The notes beneath the pieces are model-generated. The model saw nothing but the letters and a program-made list of their open reading frames with translations. It searched no databases and had not been told where the DNA came from. Both the position numbers and the translations under genes were made by a program. DNA of 16,497 nt from CAZOBJ01 sp964577825 (lineage in GTDB: Bacteria; Planctomycetota; SZUA-567; JAFGNG01). Position 1 is the stretch's first letter. The number at the start of each line of letters is the position of its first letter. Of the stretch, positions 6,795-14,868 are shown piece after piece. The stretch spans positions 1 through 16,497 of the forward strand of contig CAZOBJ010000072.1 of NCBI GenBank assembly GCA_964577825.1. Reading direction: 5' to 3'.

Positions 6795-7964
6795 ATGGCC
6801 GACGAGTCGCTATTGGGCTACTACCAGGCCCACACGATCAACCCCGTGCCCATCGCCCTGGACGACGACCGGGCCTGGCGCGTGCACTGCGCCAAGCGCG
6901 CGAACCTGTACCGCCACCTGGGCGTGCCCGTGGGCCTGGTGCGCGGGCGGCGGGTGGTGGAGTTCGGATGCAACTCGGGCGAGAACGCGCTCGTGCTCGC
7001 GGCCCAGGGCGCGCGCCTCACCCTGGTCGAACCCCACGCCGAGGTCCTGCCCCGGCTGCACGAACTCTTCGACCGGTTCGGCTTGCACGACCGGGTGGAC
7101 GCGGTCGCGAACACGGACATCGCCGGGTTCGCGGACCCCGGTCCGTTCGACGTGGTGCTGGCCGAGGGGTTCCTCAACTGCCTGGACGACCGGGACGCGG
7201 CGCTCGCCAAGCTGTGCGGCCTGCTGCGGGCCGGGGGCGTGGGGGTGGTGAGCTTCGACGACCGGTACGGGCACCTGTTGGAGGTCGTGCGCCAGCTCCT
7301 CTACCGCGCGGCGTGCCGGTTCGCCGGGATCGAGGACCCGCGCGCGCAGTCGGGCCTGTCGCTGGCCGAGCGCCTGTTCGCGGAGGAGTTCGCCGCGCTC
7401 GCGGCCTCGCGCCCGTTTTGCGCCTGGTGGGAGGACGTGCTCAACAACCCGTTCGTGGCCGCGCGTTACTTCTGGTCCTACGCCCAGGTCGTCGACCTCG
7501 TCGACCGGGCCGGGTGCGCGGTCCTGTCCACCTCGCCGCGCTGGTCGCTCGTGGACCACTACCGGTGGTACAAGGCCTTGGAGCCCACGCGCGCGCGCCA
7601 CGAGCGCCTGCTCGCGGACTGGTCGCGCGCGTTCGGGTTCTTCCTCACGGGCCGCCCGCCCGCGGCCGAGGCCCCGGCCGCGACTCTCGAGGCTGTGGCC
7701 GGGGCCGCGCAACTCGTCGAACAGGTGAGCGCCTACACCTGGGCGCCCGGCGCCCCCCGGCCGCGCGTGGCCGGGGCGCTGGCCGCCTGGTGCGCGCGCG
7801 CGGGCGCGGACCTCGCGCGGTTCGCCGAGGAGCTTGCCACAGTGCTCGAGGCGCTCGAGTCCGCGGACGCCGAGGCGCTGGTCGCCGCCTGGCACGGGGC
7901 CGGGTTCGTGCGCGGGCTGTGGGGCGCGCCGTACCATTACGTCAGCTTCGAGCGCACGGCGTGA
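6795..7964 (+). CDS. SAM-dependent methyltransferase with a long C-terminal domain
   Basis: A 389-residue protein. The N-terminal part has motif I VVEFGCNSGENAL (54-66) with the acidic residue E79 in LTLVEPHAE, then DVVLAEGFLNCLDD and LLRAGGVGVVSFDD, consistent with a class I methyltransferase fold. The second half (about 180-389) is not a domain I recognise: it is rich in Trp and Tyr (PFCAWWEDVLNNPFVAARYFWSY, DHYRWYKAL) and ends in an Ala-rich helical tail. GAGGAA at 6782-6787, overlapping the preceding stop, is a good ribosome binding site for ATG 6795. Last gene before the 385-nt repeat-filled spacer, so an operon segment may end here. Acceptor unknown. Confidence 0.82.
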   Translation: MADESLLGYYQAHTINPVPIALDDDRAWRVHCAKRANLYRHLGVPVGLVRGRRVVEFGCNSGENALVLAAQGARLTLVEPHAEVLPRLHELFDRFGLHDRVDAVANTDIAGFADPGPFDVVLAEGFLNCLDDRDAALAKLCGLLRAGGVGVVSFDDRYGHLLEVVRQLLYRAACRFAGIEDPRAQSGLSLAERLFAEEFAALAASRPFCAWWEDVLNNPFVAARYFWSYAQVVDLVDRAGCAVLSTSPRWSLVDHYRWYKALEPTRARHERLLADWSRAFGFFLTGRPPAAEAPAATLEAVAGAAQLVEQVSAYTWAPGAPRPRVAGALAAWCARAGADLARFAEELATVLEALESADAEALVAAWHGAGFVRGLWGAPYHYVSFERTA

Positions 7965-8349
7965 GCATGGGGCGTGCGCGGCGGCCGTTTTCCCGCGCGC
8001 CTTGCCCCCTCCCTCCGAGAGGGGGTGAGGGGGAGGCAAATAGGTAGGATACCGAGGCCTTGATGCGCAGGCGAGGGAGAAACGTCCCTCACCCCGACCC
8101 TCTCCCGGGGGGAGAGGGAGAACCGAGCAAGGCGCACGACGCGTCCCCCCTCCCTCCGGGAGGGGGTGAGGGGGAGGGAAATAGGTAGGATACCGAGGCC
8201 TTGATACGCAGGTGAGAGAGACCGTCCCTCACCCCGGCCCTCTCCCGGGGGGAGAGGGAGAGCTGTGCAAGGCGCACGACGCGTCCCCCTCCCTGCGGGA
8301 AGGGGTGAGGGGGAGGGCGAGATTGACGGACGCGGCATCCGGAGCGCGC
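7965..8349 (+). repeat. Intergenic spacer filled with palindrome doublets in a 141-bp tandem array
   Basis: No gene is seen in these 385 nt. They hold two full B-spacer-A doublets and a third B half: B at 8005-8025 (imperfect), A at 8098-8118, B at 8146-8166, A at 8238-8258, and an imperfect B at 8285-8305. Spacers are 72 and 71 nt. The block including TAGGTAGGATACCGAGGCC recurs at 8041 and 8182, a period of 141 bp with several differences, so it is older than the 198-bp duplication. The stems are very GC-rich but no T-run follows, so they are not canonical intrinsic terminators. They could still pause transcription or protect the 3' end of the upstream mRNA. Confidence 0.85.
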
Positions 8350-9645
8350 ATGGACATGGACGCCAAAGGCTCTAGCGAGCGGCGACCCGGCGCACGCGCA
8401 GACCGTGCGCACGACGCGCGCGCCTGGAAGCGGGCGCTCCTGCGCGTGCTGCCCGCGCGCTGGCGCCCCGCGGCGAAGCGGTGCGCGCGGCTCGCGCGCG
8501 CGGCGTGCACGGTGATCGTGGGCCTGGGCCCGGCCGTTGCCGCGCGGCTCGTGCGGCCCGTGGTGCGGGTGCGGTTCGGCGCGCTCCCCTCCGCGCGCAT
8601 CGGCCATTACGCGGAGAACACGGAGATCTACCTCGCCCAGCGCGACCGGCTGCCCGCGCGCGCGCGGCCCCTGGACCTCTTCTTCCATCCGCGGCCCGTG
8701 TGCAACGACCAGCTGCGCCGCATGTGGGACCGGGTCTTGTGGACCCACCCCTGGGCGGCCTGCTTCGCGCGCGTAAGCGACATGCTCCCCGGCGCCGCGG
8801 CCCACCGCGTGGTGCTCGACGACTCCACGGACCGCCGGGGCGTGCTCGACGGCACGCCCCCGCACCTCGCGTTCACCCCGGCCGAGGAGGCCCGCGGCCG
8901 GGCTGCCCTGCGCGCCATGGGCGTGCCGCCGGACGCGCCGTTCGTCGCGTTCCACGCCCGCGACGAGGCGTACCTGCGCACCCTGTTCCCGGACGGGGAC
9001 TGGACCTACCACGCGCACCGCAACGCCGCGGTGGCCCATTACCTGCCCGCCGCGCGGGCGCTGGGCGAGGCGGGCGTGTGGACCGTGCGCATGGGCATGC
9101 ACGTGGACGCGCCCCTGCACGAGGCCGGACCCACGGTCGTCGACTACGCCACACGGATGCGCGACCCGTTCCTGGACATCTGGCTCGCGGCGCGGTGCCG
9201 GTTCTTCCTGGGGTGCGCCAGCGGCCTGGACGGGGTGGCCACGGCGCTGCGGGTGCCGGTGGCGTACGCGAACTACATCCCGCTGGGGCTGTTTCCGAAC
9301 TTCTCGCGCCGAGACCTCTTCATCTTCAAGAAGCTGTGGCTGCGCGAAGAGAAGCGGATCCTGACCGTGCGCGAGATGGCCGCCACGCCCGTGGCCGGGT
9401 TCGTGCACGACCGCGACTACGCGGGCGCGGGCATCGAGCCGGTGGAGAACTCGGCCCACGAGATCGCCGACCTCGCCCTGGAGATGCACGCGCGCCTGTC
9501 CGGCGCCTGGACGGAGACCGAGGCCGACCGCGCGCGCCAGGCGCGGTTCTGGTCCGCGTTCCGGGACGTCCTGCCCCCGGGCGCCCGGATCCGGCCCCGT
9601 GTGGGCGCGGCGTTCCTGCGCGAGAACGAGGAGCTGTTGCCATGA
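8350..9645 (+). CDS. TIGR04372-like putative glycosyltransferase
   Basis: A 431-residue protein. The start is placed at ATG 8350 (GGAG at 8341-8344); the frame is open further upstream but only through repeats. Features I associate with the TIGR04372 family are RFGALPSARIGHYAENTE (75-92), FHARDEAYL (201-209), GVWTVRMGMHVDAPL (242-256) followed by VVDYATRMRDPFLDIWLAA (263-281), and a C-terminal AYANYIPLGLF and RRDLFIFKKLWLREEKR (320-336). The family is described as putative glycosyltransferases and occurs in surface-glycan loci; I know of no proven reaction. The N-terminal 70 residues are Arg/Ala-rich with an apolar stretch (AACTVIVGLGPAVAARLV, 51-68) that might bind the membrane. It overlaps the sulfotransferase gene by 4 nt. 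It is the only glycosyltransferase candidate in the window. Confidence 0.83.
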   Translation: MDMDAKGSSERRPGARADRAHDARAWKRALLRVLPARWRPAAKRCARLARAACTVIVGLGPAVAARLVRPVVRVRFGALPSARIGHYAENTEIYLAQRDRLPARARPLDLFFHPRPVCNDQLRRMWDRVLWTHPWAACFARVSDMLPGAAAHRVVLDDSTDRRGVLDGTPPHLAFTPAEEARGRAALRAMGVPPDAPFVAFHARDEAYLRTLFPDGDWTYHAHRNAAVAHYLPAARALGEAGVWTVRMGMHVDAPLHEAGPTVVDYATRMRDPFLDIWLAARCRFFLGCASGLDGVATALRVPVAYANYIPLGLFPNFSRRDLFIFKKLWLREEKRILTVREMAATPVAGFVHDRDYAGAGIEPVENSAHEIADLALEMHARLSGAWTETEADRARQARFWSAFRDVLPPGARIRPRVGAAFLRENEELLP

Positions 9646-10577
9646 GCCGGACCGCCGCGCGCCGCGCGCTCGCGCGGGTGCGCGCGTCCGTGCGGGGCCG
9701 CACGCGTCGAGCGGCGCTGTGGGCGCGGGGGTGGCCGGGGCAGTTCGCGCCCTTTGCCCGCACGGCCACGCAGGCAGGCACCTGCGTGCTCGCCAACGGC
9801 ATCCCCAAGAGCGGGACCTACCTCCTCCACCGGCTGGTCGAGTGGCTCGGGCGCTGGGCGGACGCGGGCGTGCACGTGAACCCCACGCACTGGGACCGTC
9901 CGCACCCGGACGCGGACACGGACGAGCACCCGGCCCTGCCCGTGCATGCGCTTCGCAAGCTGCGCAACGGACAGTTCGTTGCCGCGCACCTGCCCTGGTC
10001 GGCCGCGCTGGAGCGGGAGATCGCCCGCCCGTCCGCGCGCAGGCGCATCCGCCACGTGCTCATCATCCGCGACCCGCGCGACGCGCTCGCAAGCTACGCG
10101 CGCTTCTCCACCTGGTCGGCCGCCGCGCGCGAGACCCCGGCCGCGCGCGCCCATCAGCGGTCCTTGCAGCAAGACTTCCGCACGGACGACGAGCGGCTCG
10201 CGCACGTGCTGCGCGAGCGGCGAGACTTCCCGTTCCTCGCGTACGCGCCCTGGCTGGCGAGCCCGGCCTGCCACGTGGTCCGGTTCGAGGACCTGGACCG
10301 CGAGCTGCGCGCGGCCGCGCACGGAGACCTGGGCGACGCGCTGCGGGGACTCTTCGCGTACCTGGAGGTCGACCCGGCGGGCGTGGAGCCTTGTGCCCTG
10401 CATCGCGAGGTGTACAATCGGGGGCTCACGGCGTCGGCGCAGCCGGACAAGATCGGCCGGTACCGAGCCCTGTTTGCGCCCGAGCACTACGCGCTCCTGG
10501 ACACGCCCGCGTTCCGCCGCGCATTGGCGGCCCTCGGCTACGCCTGGGAGGCCCCGCCCGAGGACAAGACCCCATGA
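9642..10577 (+). CDS. PAPS-dependent sulfotransferase
   Basis: A 311-residue protein of usual length for the family, which transfers sulfate from 3'-phosphoadenylyl sulfate to hydroxyl or amine groups. The 5'-phosphosulfate loop is GIPKSGTYLLHRL (53-65) with K56; AAHLPWS (114-120) carries the likely catalytic H116; the 3'-phosphate site is IIRDPRDALASYARFS (141-156) with R143 and S151; and DKIGRYRALF near the C-terminus matches the family's terminal GK-x-G-type motif. The start ATG 9642 overlaps the previous stop (ATGA) and the 3' end overlaps the ABC gene the same way. The first 30 residues are Arg-rich and could be a cytoplasmic or membrane-surface tail. Substrate unknown, probably the glycan or lipid handled by the neighbours. 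Confidence 0.9.
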   Translation: MSRTAARRALARVRASVRGRTRRAALWARGWPGQFAPFARTATQAGTCVLANGIPKSGTYLLHRLVEWLGRWADAGVHVNPTHWDRPHPDADTDEHPALPVHALRKLRNGQFVAAHLPWSAALEREIARPSARRRIRHVLIIRDPRDALASYARFSTWSAAARETPAARAHQRSLQQDFRTDDERLAHVLRERRDFPFLAYAPWLASPACHVVRFEDLDRELRAAAHGDLGDALRGLFAYLEVDPAGVEPCALHREVYNRGLTASAQPDKIGRYRALFAPEHYALLDTPAFRRALAALGYAWEAPPEDKTP

Positions 10578-12397
10578 AGGTCCTCGTATTCATCAAGGCC
10601 CTGGTGGTCCGGTTCCCGCTCCTGTTCCTGGCGAGCTTCGTGCTGCTGGTGGCCGCCGGGCTCATGGACGCGGCGGCCATCTTCATGCTCGCGCCCGTGG
10701 TGCAGTTCCTGATCGAGGGCACGGCCGGCGGCGGGGGTAGCGCGCTTCCCGGCAAGCTGATGGAGTTCATGCAGGGCCTGCACGTGCCCAACACCCTGGG
10801 CGGCGCGCTGGGGGTGCTGCTCGGGTTCACCGCGCTCAAGGCGGTGCTGTTGATCGCGGCGCAGTACTTCATCCTGCGTACGCGGATCGCGGTCATGCGC
10901 CATCTCACGGTGGGCACGTTCACCGAGGCGTTCCGCGCGCGGTGGTACTTCTTCTCGAGCGCGCGCCAGGGGATGCTGTTGAACACCTTCGCCCGCGAGG
11001 TGCCGGTGATCGGCGAGGCCTTCGGCGCCATGGCGCGGCTGTTCAGTACGCTCTTGCACCTGGGCATCTATCTGGCCGTGCCCCTGTACGTCTGCTGGCA
11101 GGCCACGCTCGCCAGCCTGGCGCTCGCCGCGGCGCTGGCCGCGCCCTTCCACTGGTTCGGCCGCCTGGCCTATCGGCTCGGCGCGCGCAACACCCGGGCC
11201 GCGAACCGGTACACGAGCGTGCTCCAGGAAAGCCTGGGCGCGGTCAAGGTGATCCTCGGGTTCGGCAACCAGTCCCAGACGGTGCGGTCCGTGGGGCACG
11301 CCTACGACGAGATGCGCGACGCGGGCCTGAAAAGCCAGATGCTGCGCACCGCCATCCCGCAGATGTACCAGCCCTTCGGATTACTCGTGATCGTGTTCGC
11401 GTTGTTCATGACCCGGTGGTACGATGTGGCCCTGCCCGACGCCACGGTGCTCTTGTATGCGCTTCTCAAGTCCATGCCCACGGTGGGGCTGTTGGCCGCG
11501 CAGAAGACGAGCCTGGAGGGGTTCTACCCCAGCTACGAGCAGCTCACCCGCGTGCGCGAGCGCGCCCGGCGTCTGCGCCAGACCTCGGGCGAGCGGCCCT
11601 TCACCGGGTTCCAGCGGGCCATCGAGCTCGACGGGGTCACCTTCGCGTACCCCGAGGGCCCGCCCGTGCTGCGCGAGATCAGCCTCACCGTGCCCAAGGC
11701 GCGGATGGTCGCGTTCGTGGGCCGGTCCGGCGCGGGCAAGTCCACGCTCGTGGACATCCTCATGGCCTTCAACGAGCCCCAGCGGGGCACGGTCACGGTG
11801 GACGGCACGGACCTGTTTGCCTTCGACGTGTACAGCTACCGCCGGCGGCTCGGGTACGTGCCCCAAGACGTGGTGCTGTTCAACGCGTCCGTGCGCGAGA
11901 ACCTGCTCTGGGCCCAGGCGGACGCCACCCAGGCGCAAATCGAGGAGGCCTGCCGCCTGGCGCACGCGGACGAGTTCATCGCCGAGTTGCCCGAGGGGTT
12001 TGACACCCCGATCGGCGACCGGGGCGTGCGCCTCTCGGGCGGGCAACAGCAGCGCATCAGCCTGGCGCGCGCGATCCTGCGCAAGCCCGAGATCCTGATC
12101 CTGGACGAGGCCACCAGCGCCCTGGACACGGACAGCGAGCGGCTCATCCAGCGGGCCATCGATGAAATCGCCCAGCGCACCACCATCGTGGTCATCGCGC
12201 ATCGGCTGTCCACCATCGCGCGCGCGGACCGCATCTTCGTGCTGGAGGCCGGACGGGTCGTGGAGCAGGGCTCCTACACCGAGCTCCTGGCCGCGAACGG
12301 ACGGTTCGCCCGCATGCTGCGCCTACAGCAGCTCGACACCACGGGCGGCCGGGACGAAGAGGCCCCGGCCCCGGAGAGCCCGGAGGGCGGCCCGTGA
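10574..12397 (+). CDS. MsbA-like ABC exporter, permease fused to ATPase
   Basis: A 607-residue half-transporter that should act as a dimer in the inner membrane. Residues 1-320 form the transmembrane domain, with hydrophobic segments near 10-47, 76-100, 155-190 and 265-310. The ATPase follows: Walker A GRSGAGKST (383-391), Q-loop YVPQD (Q431), signature LSGGQ (487-491), Walker B ILILDEATSALD with D511 and E512, and switch H543. All catalytic residues are present. This type exports lipids, lipid-linked glycans, peptides or small molecules. The gene is overlapped by 4 nt at both ends by sulfotransferase genes, a strong hint that its cargo is sulfated. The C-terminus is acidic and Pro-rich. Whether it flips a lipid-linked oligosaccharide or another product cannot be told. 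Confidence 0.93.
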   Translation: MKVLVFIKALVVRFPLLFLASFVLLVAAGLMDAAAIFMLAPVVQFLIEGTAGGGGSALPGKLMEFMQGLHVPNTLGGALGVLLGFTALKAVLLIAAQYFILRTRIAVMRHLTVGTFTEAFRARWYFFSSARQGMLLNTFAREVPVIGEAFGAMARLFSTLLHLGIYLAVPLYVCWQATLASLALAAALAAPFHWFGRLAYRLGARNTRAANRYTSVLQESLGAVKVILGFGNQSQTVRSVGHAYDEMRDAGLKSQMLRTAIPQMYQPFGLLVIVFALFMTRWYDVALPDATVLLYALLKSMPTVGLLAAQKTSLEGFYPSYEQLTRVRERARRLRQTSGERPFTGFQRAIELDGVTFAYPEGPPVLREISLTVPKARMVAFVGRSGAGKSTLVDILMAFNEPQRGTVTVDGTDLFAFDVYSYRRRLGYVPQDVVLFNASVRENLLWAQADATQAQIEEACRLAHADEFIAELPEGFDTPIGDRGVRLSGGQQQRISLARAILRKPEILILDEATSALDTDSERLIQRAIDEIAQRTTIVVIAHRLSTIARADRIFVLEAGRVVEQGSYTELLAANGRFARMLRLQQLDTTGGRDEEAPAPESPEGGP

Positions 12398-13464
12398 GCG
12401 AGCCCGGCCCCCTGCTGCGCGCCTACCGCGCGCTGCCCGGTCCGCTGCGCGCGCTCGCGGCCAAGGCGGCCACCCTGGGCAAGCTGTGCGTGACGCCCGC
12501 GCGCGAGTTCCTGCCCGCGCGGGACGTGCTCGCCCAGATCCGGCACCTGCCCACCTCCATCCACGGCGCGGTGCGCCAGGCGCGCGCGAACCGTCGCCTG
12601 GACCGCGGCCTGCGCACGCGCGCCTGGGCCGAGAACCTGGTCCTCGTGGCCGCGGTGCCCAAGGCGGCCTCCAGCGTGATCGGCTCCGGGATCGCGGCGC
12701 TCCTGGGCCAGGAGGGCCTGGTGGAGGCCCGCGGGTACGCGGACTACATGCTCGCGAACAAGACGAGCAACCTGCGCGCCGAGCTCGTCAAGCAGTTCCC
12801 GCAAGGGGGCGTGCTCAAGTTCCACACGCGCCCGAGCGCGGAGAACTTGGCCGCGCTGCGGCTCTTGGGCCTGCGCACCGTGGTGCTGATGCGCCACCCG
12901 GCCGACCAGCTCGCGGCGCTCCACTGCCACATGCAGACCTTTGTGCGCGCGCCGGACGTCCCGCCCCTGACCGAGGACGCACCCGTGTGGTACGACCACA
13001 TCCGGCCGCTCTCCAAGGCGCGCGTGTATCCCGGCGCCCCGGCCGAGGAGGTGCTCGCGTACCTGATCCGCGACGGGTACCTCCAGGCTTTGCTTACCTG
13101 GATGGCCGACTGGCTGGCGTTCCGCGACCCTGCGCGCAGCATGGTGGCCACCTACGAGCACTTCGTGGCCGACCCGGCCGCGTTCTACGACCGGCTCGCC
13201 CGGTTCCTGTTCGGGGGCTCGGTGCAGCCGCAGACCCTGGAGAAGGCCCGCGCCCTGGCCGACGAGTACACGCGCGGCCGCGCGCGCAGCCAGGCGCAGA
13301 GCTACGAGCGCGGGTACACGGGCAAGCAGGGCGTGTGGCGCGACTACTTCTCCGAAGAGAACCGCGCCGACTACTGCGCCGTGGCCCGGGCCTTTGTGCA
13401 GCATCATACCGATGCGGGCGGTCTGTTGGAAGTCTACCCCGACCTCACCGGCCCGCGGCCCTGA
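12394..13464 (+). CDS. Divergent sulfotransferase
   Basis: A 356-residue protein starting at GTG 12394 (GTGA overlap with the ABC stop). The sulfotransferase pattern is recognisable but altered: VLVAAVPKAASSVIGSG (83-99) stands in for the usual PKSGTT loop with K90; VLKFHTRPS (140-148) holds the probable catalytic H144; VVLMRHPADQLAALHCH (163-179) is the 3'-phosphate site, with R167; and GKQGVWRDYFSEEN (310-323) matches the conserved C-terminal GxxGxWxxYF motif. It is little like the sulfotransferase upstream, so the two probably act on different positions or acceptors. Last gene of the plus-strand run; only 15 nt separate it from the end of a convergent gene. Substrate unknown. Confidence 0.82.
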   Translation: MSEPGPLLRAYRALPGPLRALAAKAATLGKLCVTPAREFLPARDVLAQIRHLPTSIHGAVRQARANRRLDRGLRTRAWAENLVLVAAVPKAASSVIGSGIAALLGQEGLVEARGYADYMLANKTSNLRAELVKQFPQGGVLKFHTRPSAENLAALRLLGLRTVVLMRHPADQLAALHCHMQTFVRAPDVPPLTEDAPVWYDHIRPLSKARVYPGAPAEEVLAYLIRDGYLQALLTWMADWLAFRDPARSMVATYEHFVADPAAFYDRLARFLFGGSVQPQTLEKARALADEYTRGRARSQAQSYERGYTGKQGVWRDYFSEENRADYCAVARAFVQHHTDAGGLLEVYPDLTGPRP

Positions 13465-13479
13465 CCGGCGCGCAACCTC

Positions 13480-14868
13480 CTACACGTGGCGGAACCCGCG
13501 GAACGACGTGTCTCGCTCGCGGTACAGGCGCCGCGCGGTCTGTACGGCCCGGCGGCAGGCGTTGGCGTAGTAGTTCTCCAGCAGCCGGCGGTTCGCTTCG
13601 TACAGGGCCTCGTGCACCTCGTCGTCCGAGAGCTCGGTGAAGTTCACCGCGGGCAGGTCGGAGTTGAGGTGCTTGCGCTCGTAGAAGTCCTCCGGACCGT
13701 CGAGCAGCCCGTGCTCGATGGCGTAGTCGTAGAGCGGACAGCCCGGGTACGGGGTCACGGGCCGGATGGTGCGTAGCTGCGCGCCGTCGTCGTACGTGAG
13801 CAGGAATTGCACGCCCTTCTCCAGGGTCTGGCGGTTCTCGCCGAGATTGCCGAAGATGATGTTGAGCCCCGGGCTGATGTCCGCGGCCAGGGTGGCCTCG
13901 ACCCCGCGCACGACCTGGCCCGTGGTCAGCGCCTTGCCCATGCGCTTGAGCACAGTGTCGTCCATGCACTCGATGCCGTAGTTGATGAACACGCACCCGG
14001 ACCGCTTCATGAGGTCGAGCACCTCGGGCCGGGCAAAGTTGAGCCGGCCGTTGCAGTCCCACTTCATCCCGAGGTCCGCGCGCAGAAAGGCCTCGCACAG
14101 CTCCACGGTGCGGTCGGCGCTCGTCATCAACAGCTCGTCCGCGAACGCGATGTAGTTGATCCCATAGGCGCGCCGCAGGAACCGGATCTCGTCGACGATC
14201 GCCTCCGGGCTGCGCAGGCGCATGCCCTCGTCCATGCGGTAGCAGAAGTTGCAGTGGAACCGGCACCCGCGGCCGGACAGGATGGGCATGCTGAAGTCGG
14301 TCTTGGCCATGTTCGGAAAGGGCAACAGCCGGTACTGCTCCACCGGGAAGAGCTCGTACGCCGGCCGGGGCAGGCTGTCCAGGTCCGCAACCAGGGGCGC
14401 GCGCGGCGTGGTGCGCACCTCGCCGCCGTCCCGGTACGCGAGCGAGGGCACCTCGGCCAGGGGGCGGCCCGCGGCGAGGGCGTCCACGAGCTTTCGCACC
14501 GCGACCTCGCCTTCCCCGAGCAGCACCGCGTCCGCGCCCGTGCGCTCCAGGAAAAACGCGGGCTCCGGGGTCGGCCCGTGCCCGCCCAGCACGAAGAAGG
14601 GCCGCTGCCGGCTGGCGTTCACCGCGCGGCCCAGGGCCATGGCCTTGCGGTACTGGTAGTACCCGGCCACGAAGGAGAGGCCCACCAGGTCGAAGCGTTG
14701 CGCGTCCAGGTACGCGGTCAGGTGCGCGTCCGGCCGGTGGTGCACGTCCTGGTTGTACACCGTGACCTCGTGCCCGTCTTCGCGCAGCACCGCGGCCACC
14801 GCGGCCAGGCTCTGCGGGAACCAGCTCACCGACGACGCGTTGTCATAGGCCACGAGCAGTACGCGCAC
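13480..14868 (-). CDS. B12-binding-domain radical SAM protein
   Basis: A 462-residue protein starting at GTG 14868. Its N-terminus (RVLLVAYDNASS) begins a Rossmann-like cobalamin-binding-type domain with FDLVGLSFV (59-67), VLGGHGPTPEP (93-103) and DAVLLGEGEVAV (113-124). The radical SAM cluster motif is C202-x3-C206-x2-C209 (GRGCRFHCNFCY), followed by YIAFADELLMTS, CNGRLNF and FINYGIEC of the barrel. As in the other B12-type protein here, the DxHxxG cobalt-ligand motif is not evident. Members act on varied substrates, often as C-methyltransferases or ring-forming enzymes. It is convergent with the sulfotransferase gene (15 nt apart) and separated from the upstream aminotransferase gene by a 309-nt repeat-filled spacer. 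It differs clearly from the plus-strand B12-type protein. Confidence 0.9.
   Translation of the reverse strand: MRVLLVAYDNASSVSWFPQSLAAVAAVLREDGHEVTVYNQDVHHRPDAHLTAYLDAQRFDLVGLSFVAGYYQYRKAMALGRAVNASRQRPFFVLGGHGPTPEPAFFLERTGADAVLLGEGEVAVRKLVDALAAGRPLAEVPSLAYRDGGEVRTTPRAPLVADLDSLPRPAYELFPVEQYRLLPFPNMAKTDFSMPILSGRGCRFHCNFCYRMDEGMRLRSPEAIVDEIRFLRRAYGINYIAFADELLMTSADRTVELCEAFLRADLGMKWDCNGRLNFARPEVLDLMKRSGCVFINYGIECMDDTVLKRMGKALTTGQVVRGVEATLAADISPGLNIIFGNLGENRQTLEKGVQFLLTYDDGAQLRTIRPVTPYPGCPLYDYAIEHGLLDGPEDFYERKHLNSDLPAVNFTELSDDEVHEALYEANRRLLENYYANACRRAVQTARRLYRERDTSFRGFRHV

Noticed and set aside
8098..8258. Intrinsic transcription terminators
   Set aside because: The stems are strong and GC-rich but no U-tract follows, the same stems occur inside an apparent coding region, and they recur in multiple copies.
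8212..8349. Upstream extension of the TIGR04372-like gene through the repeats
   Set aside because: The frame happens to be open, but the peptide is only repeat-encoded; ATG 8350 with GGAG upstream gives a sensible start.
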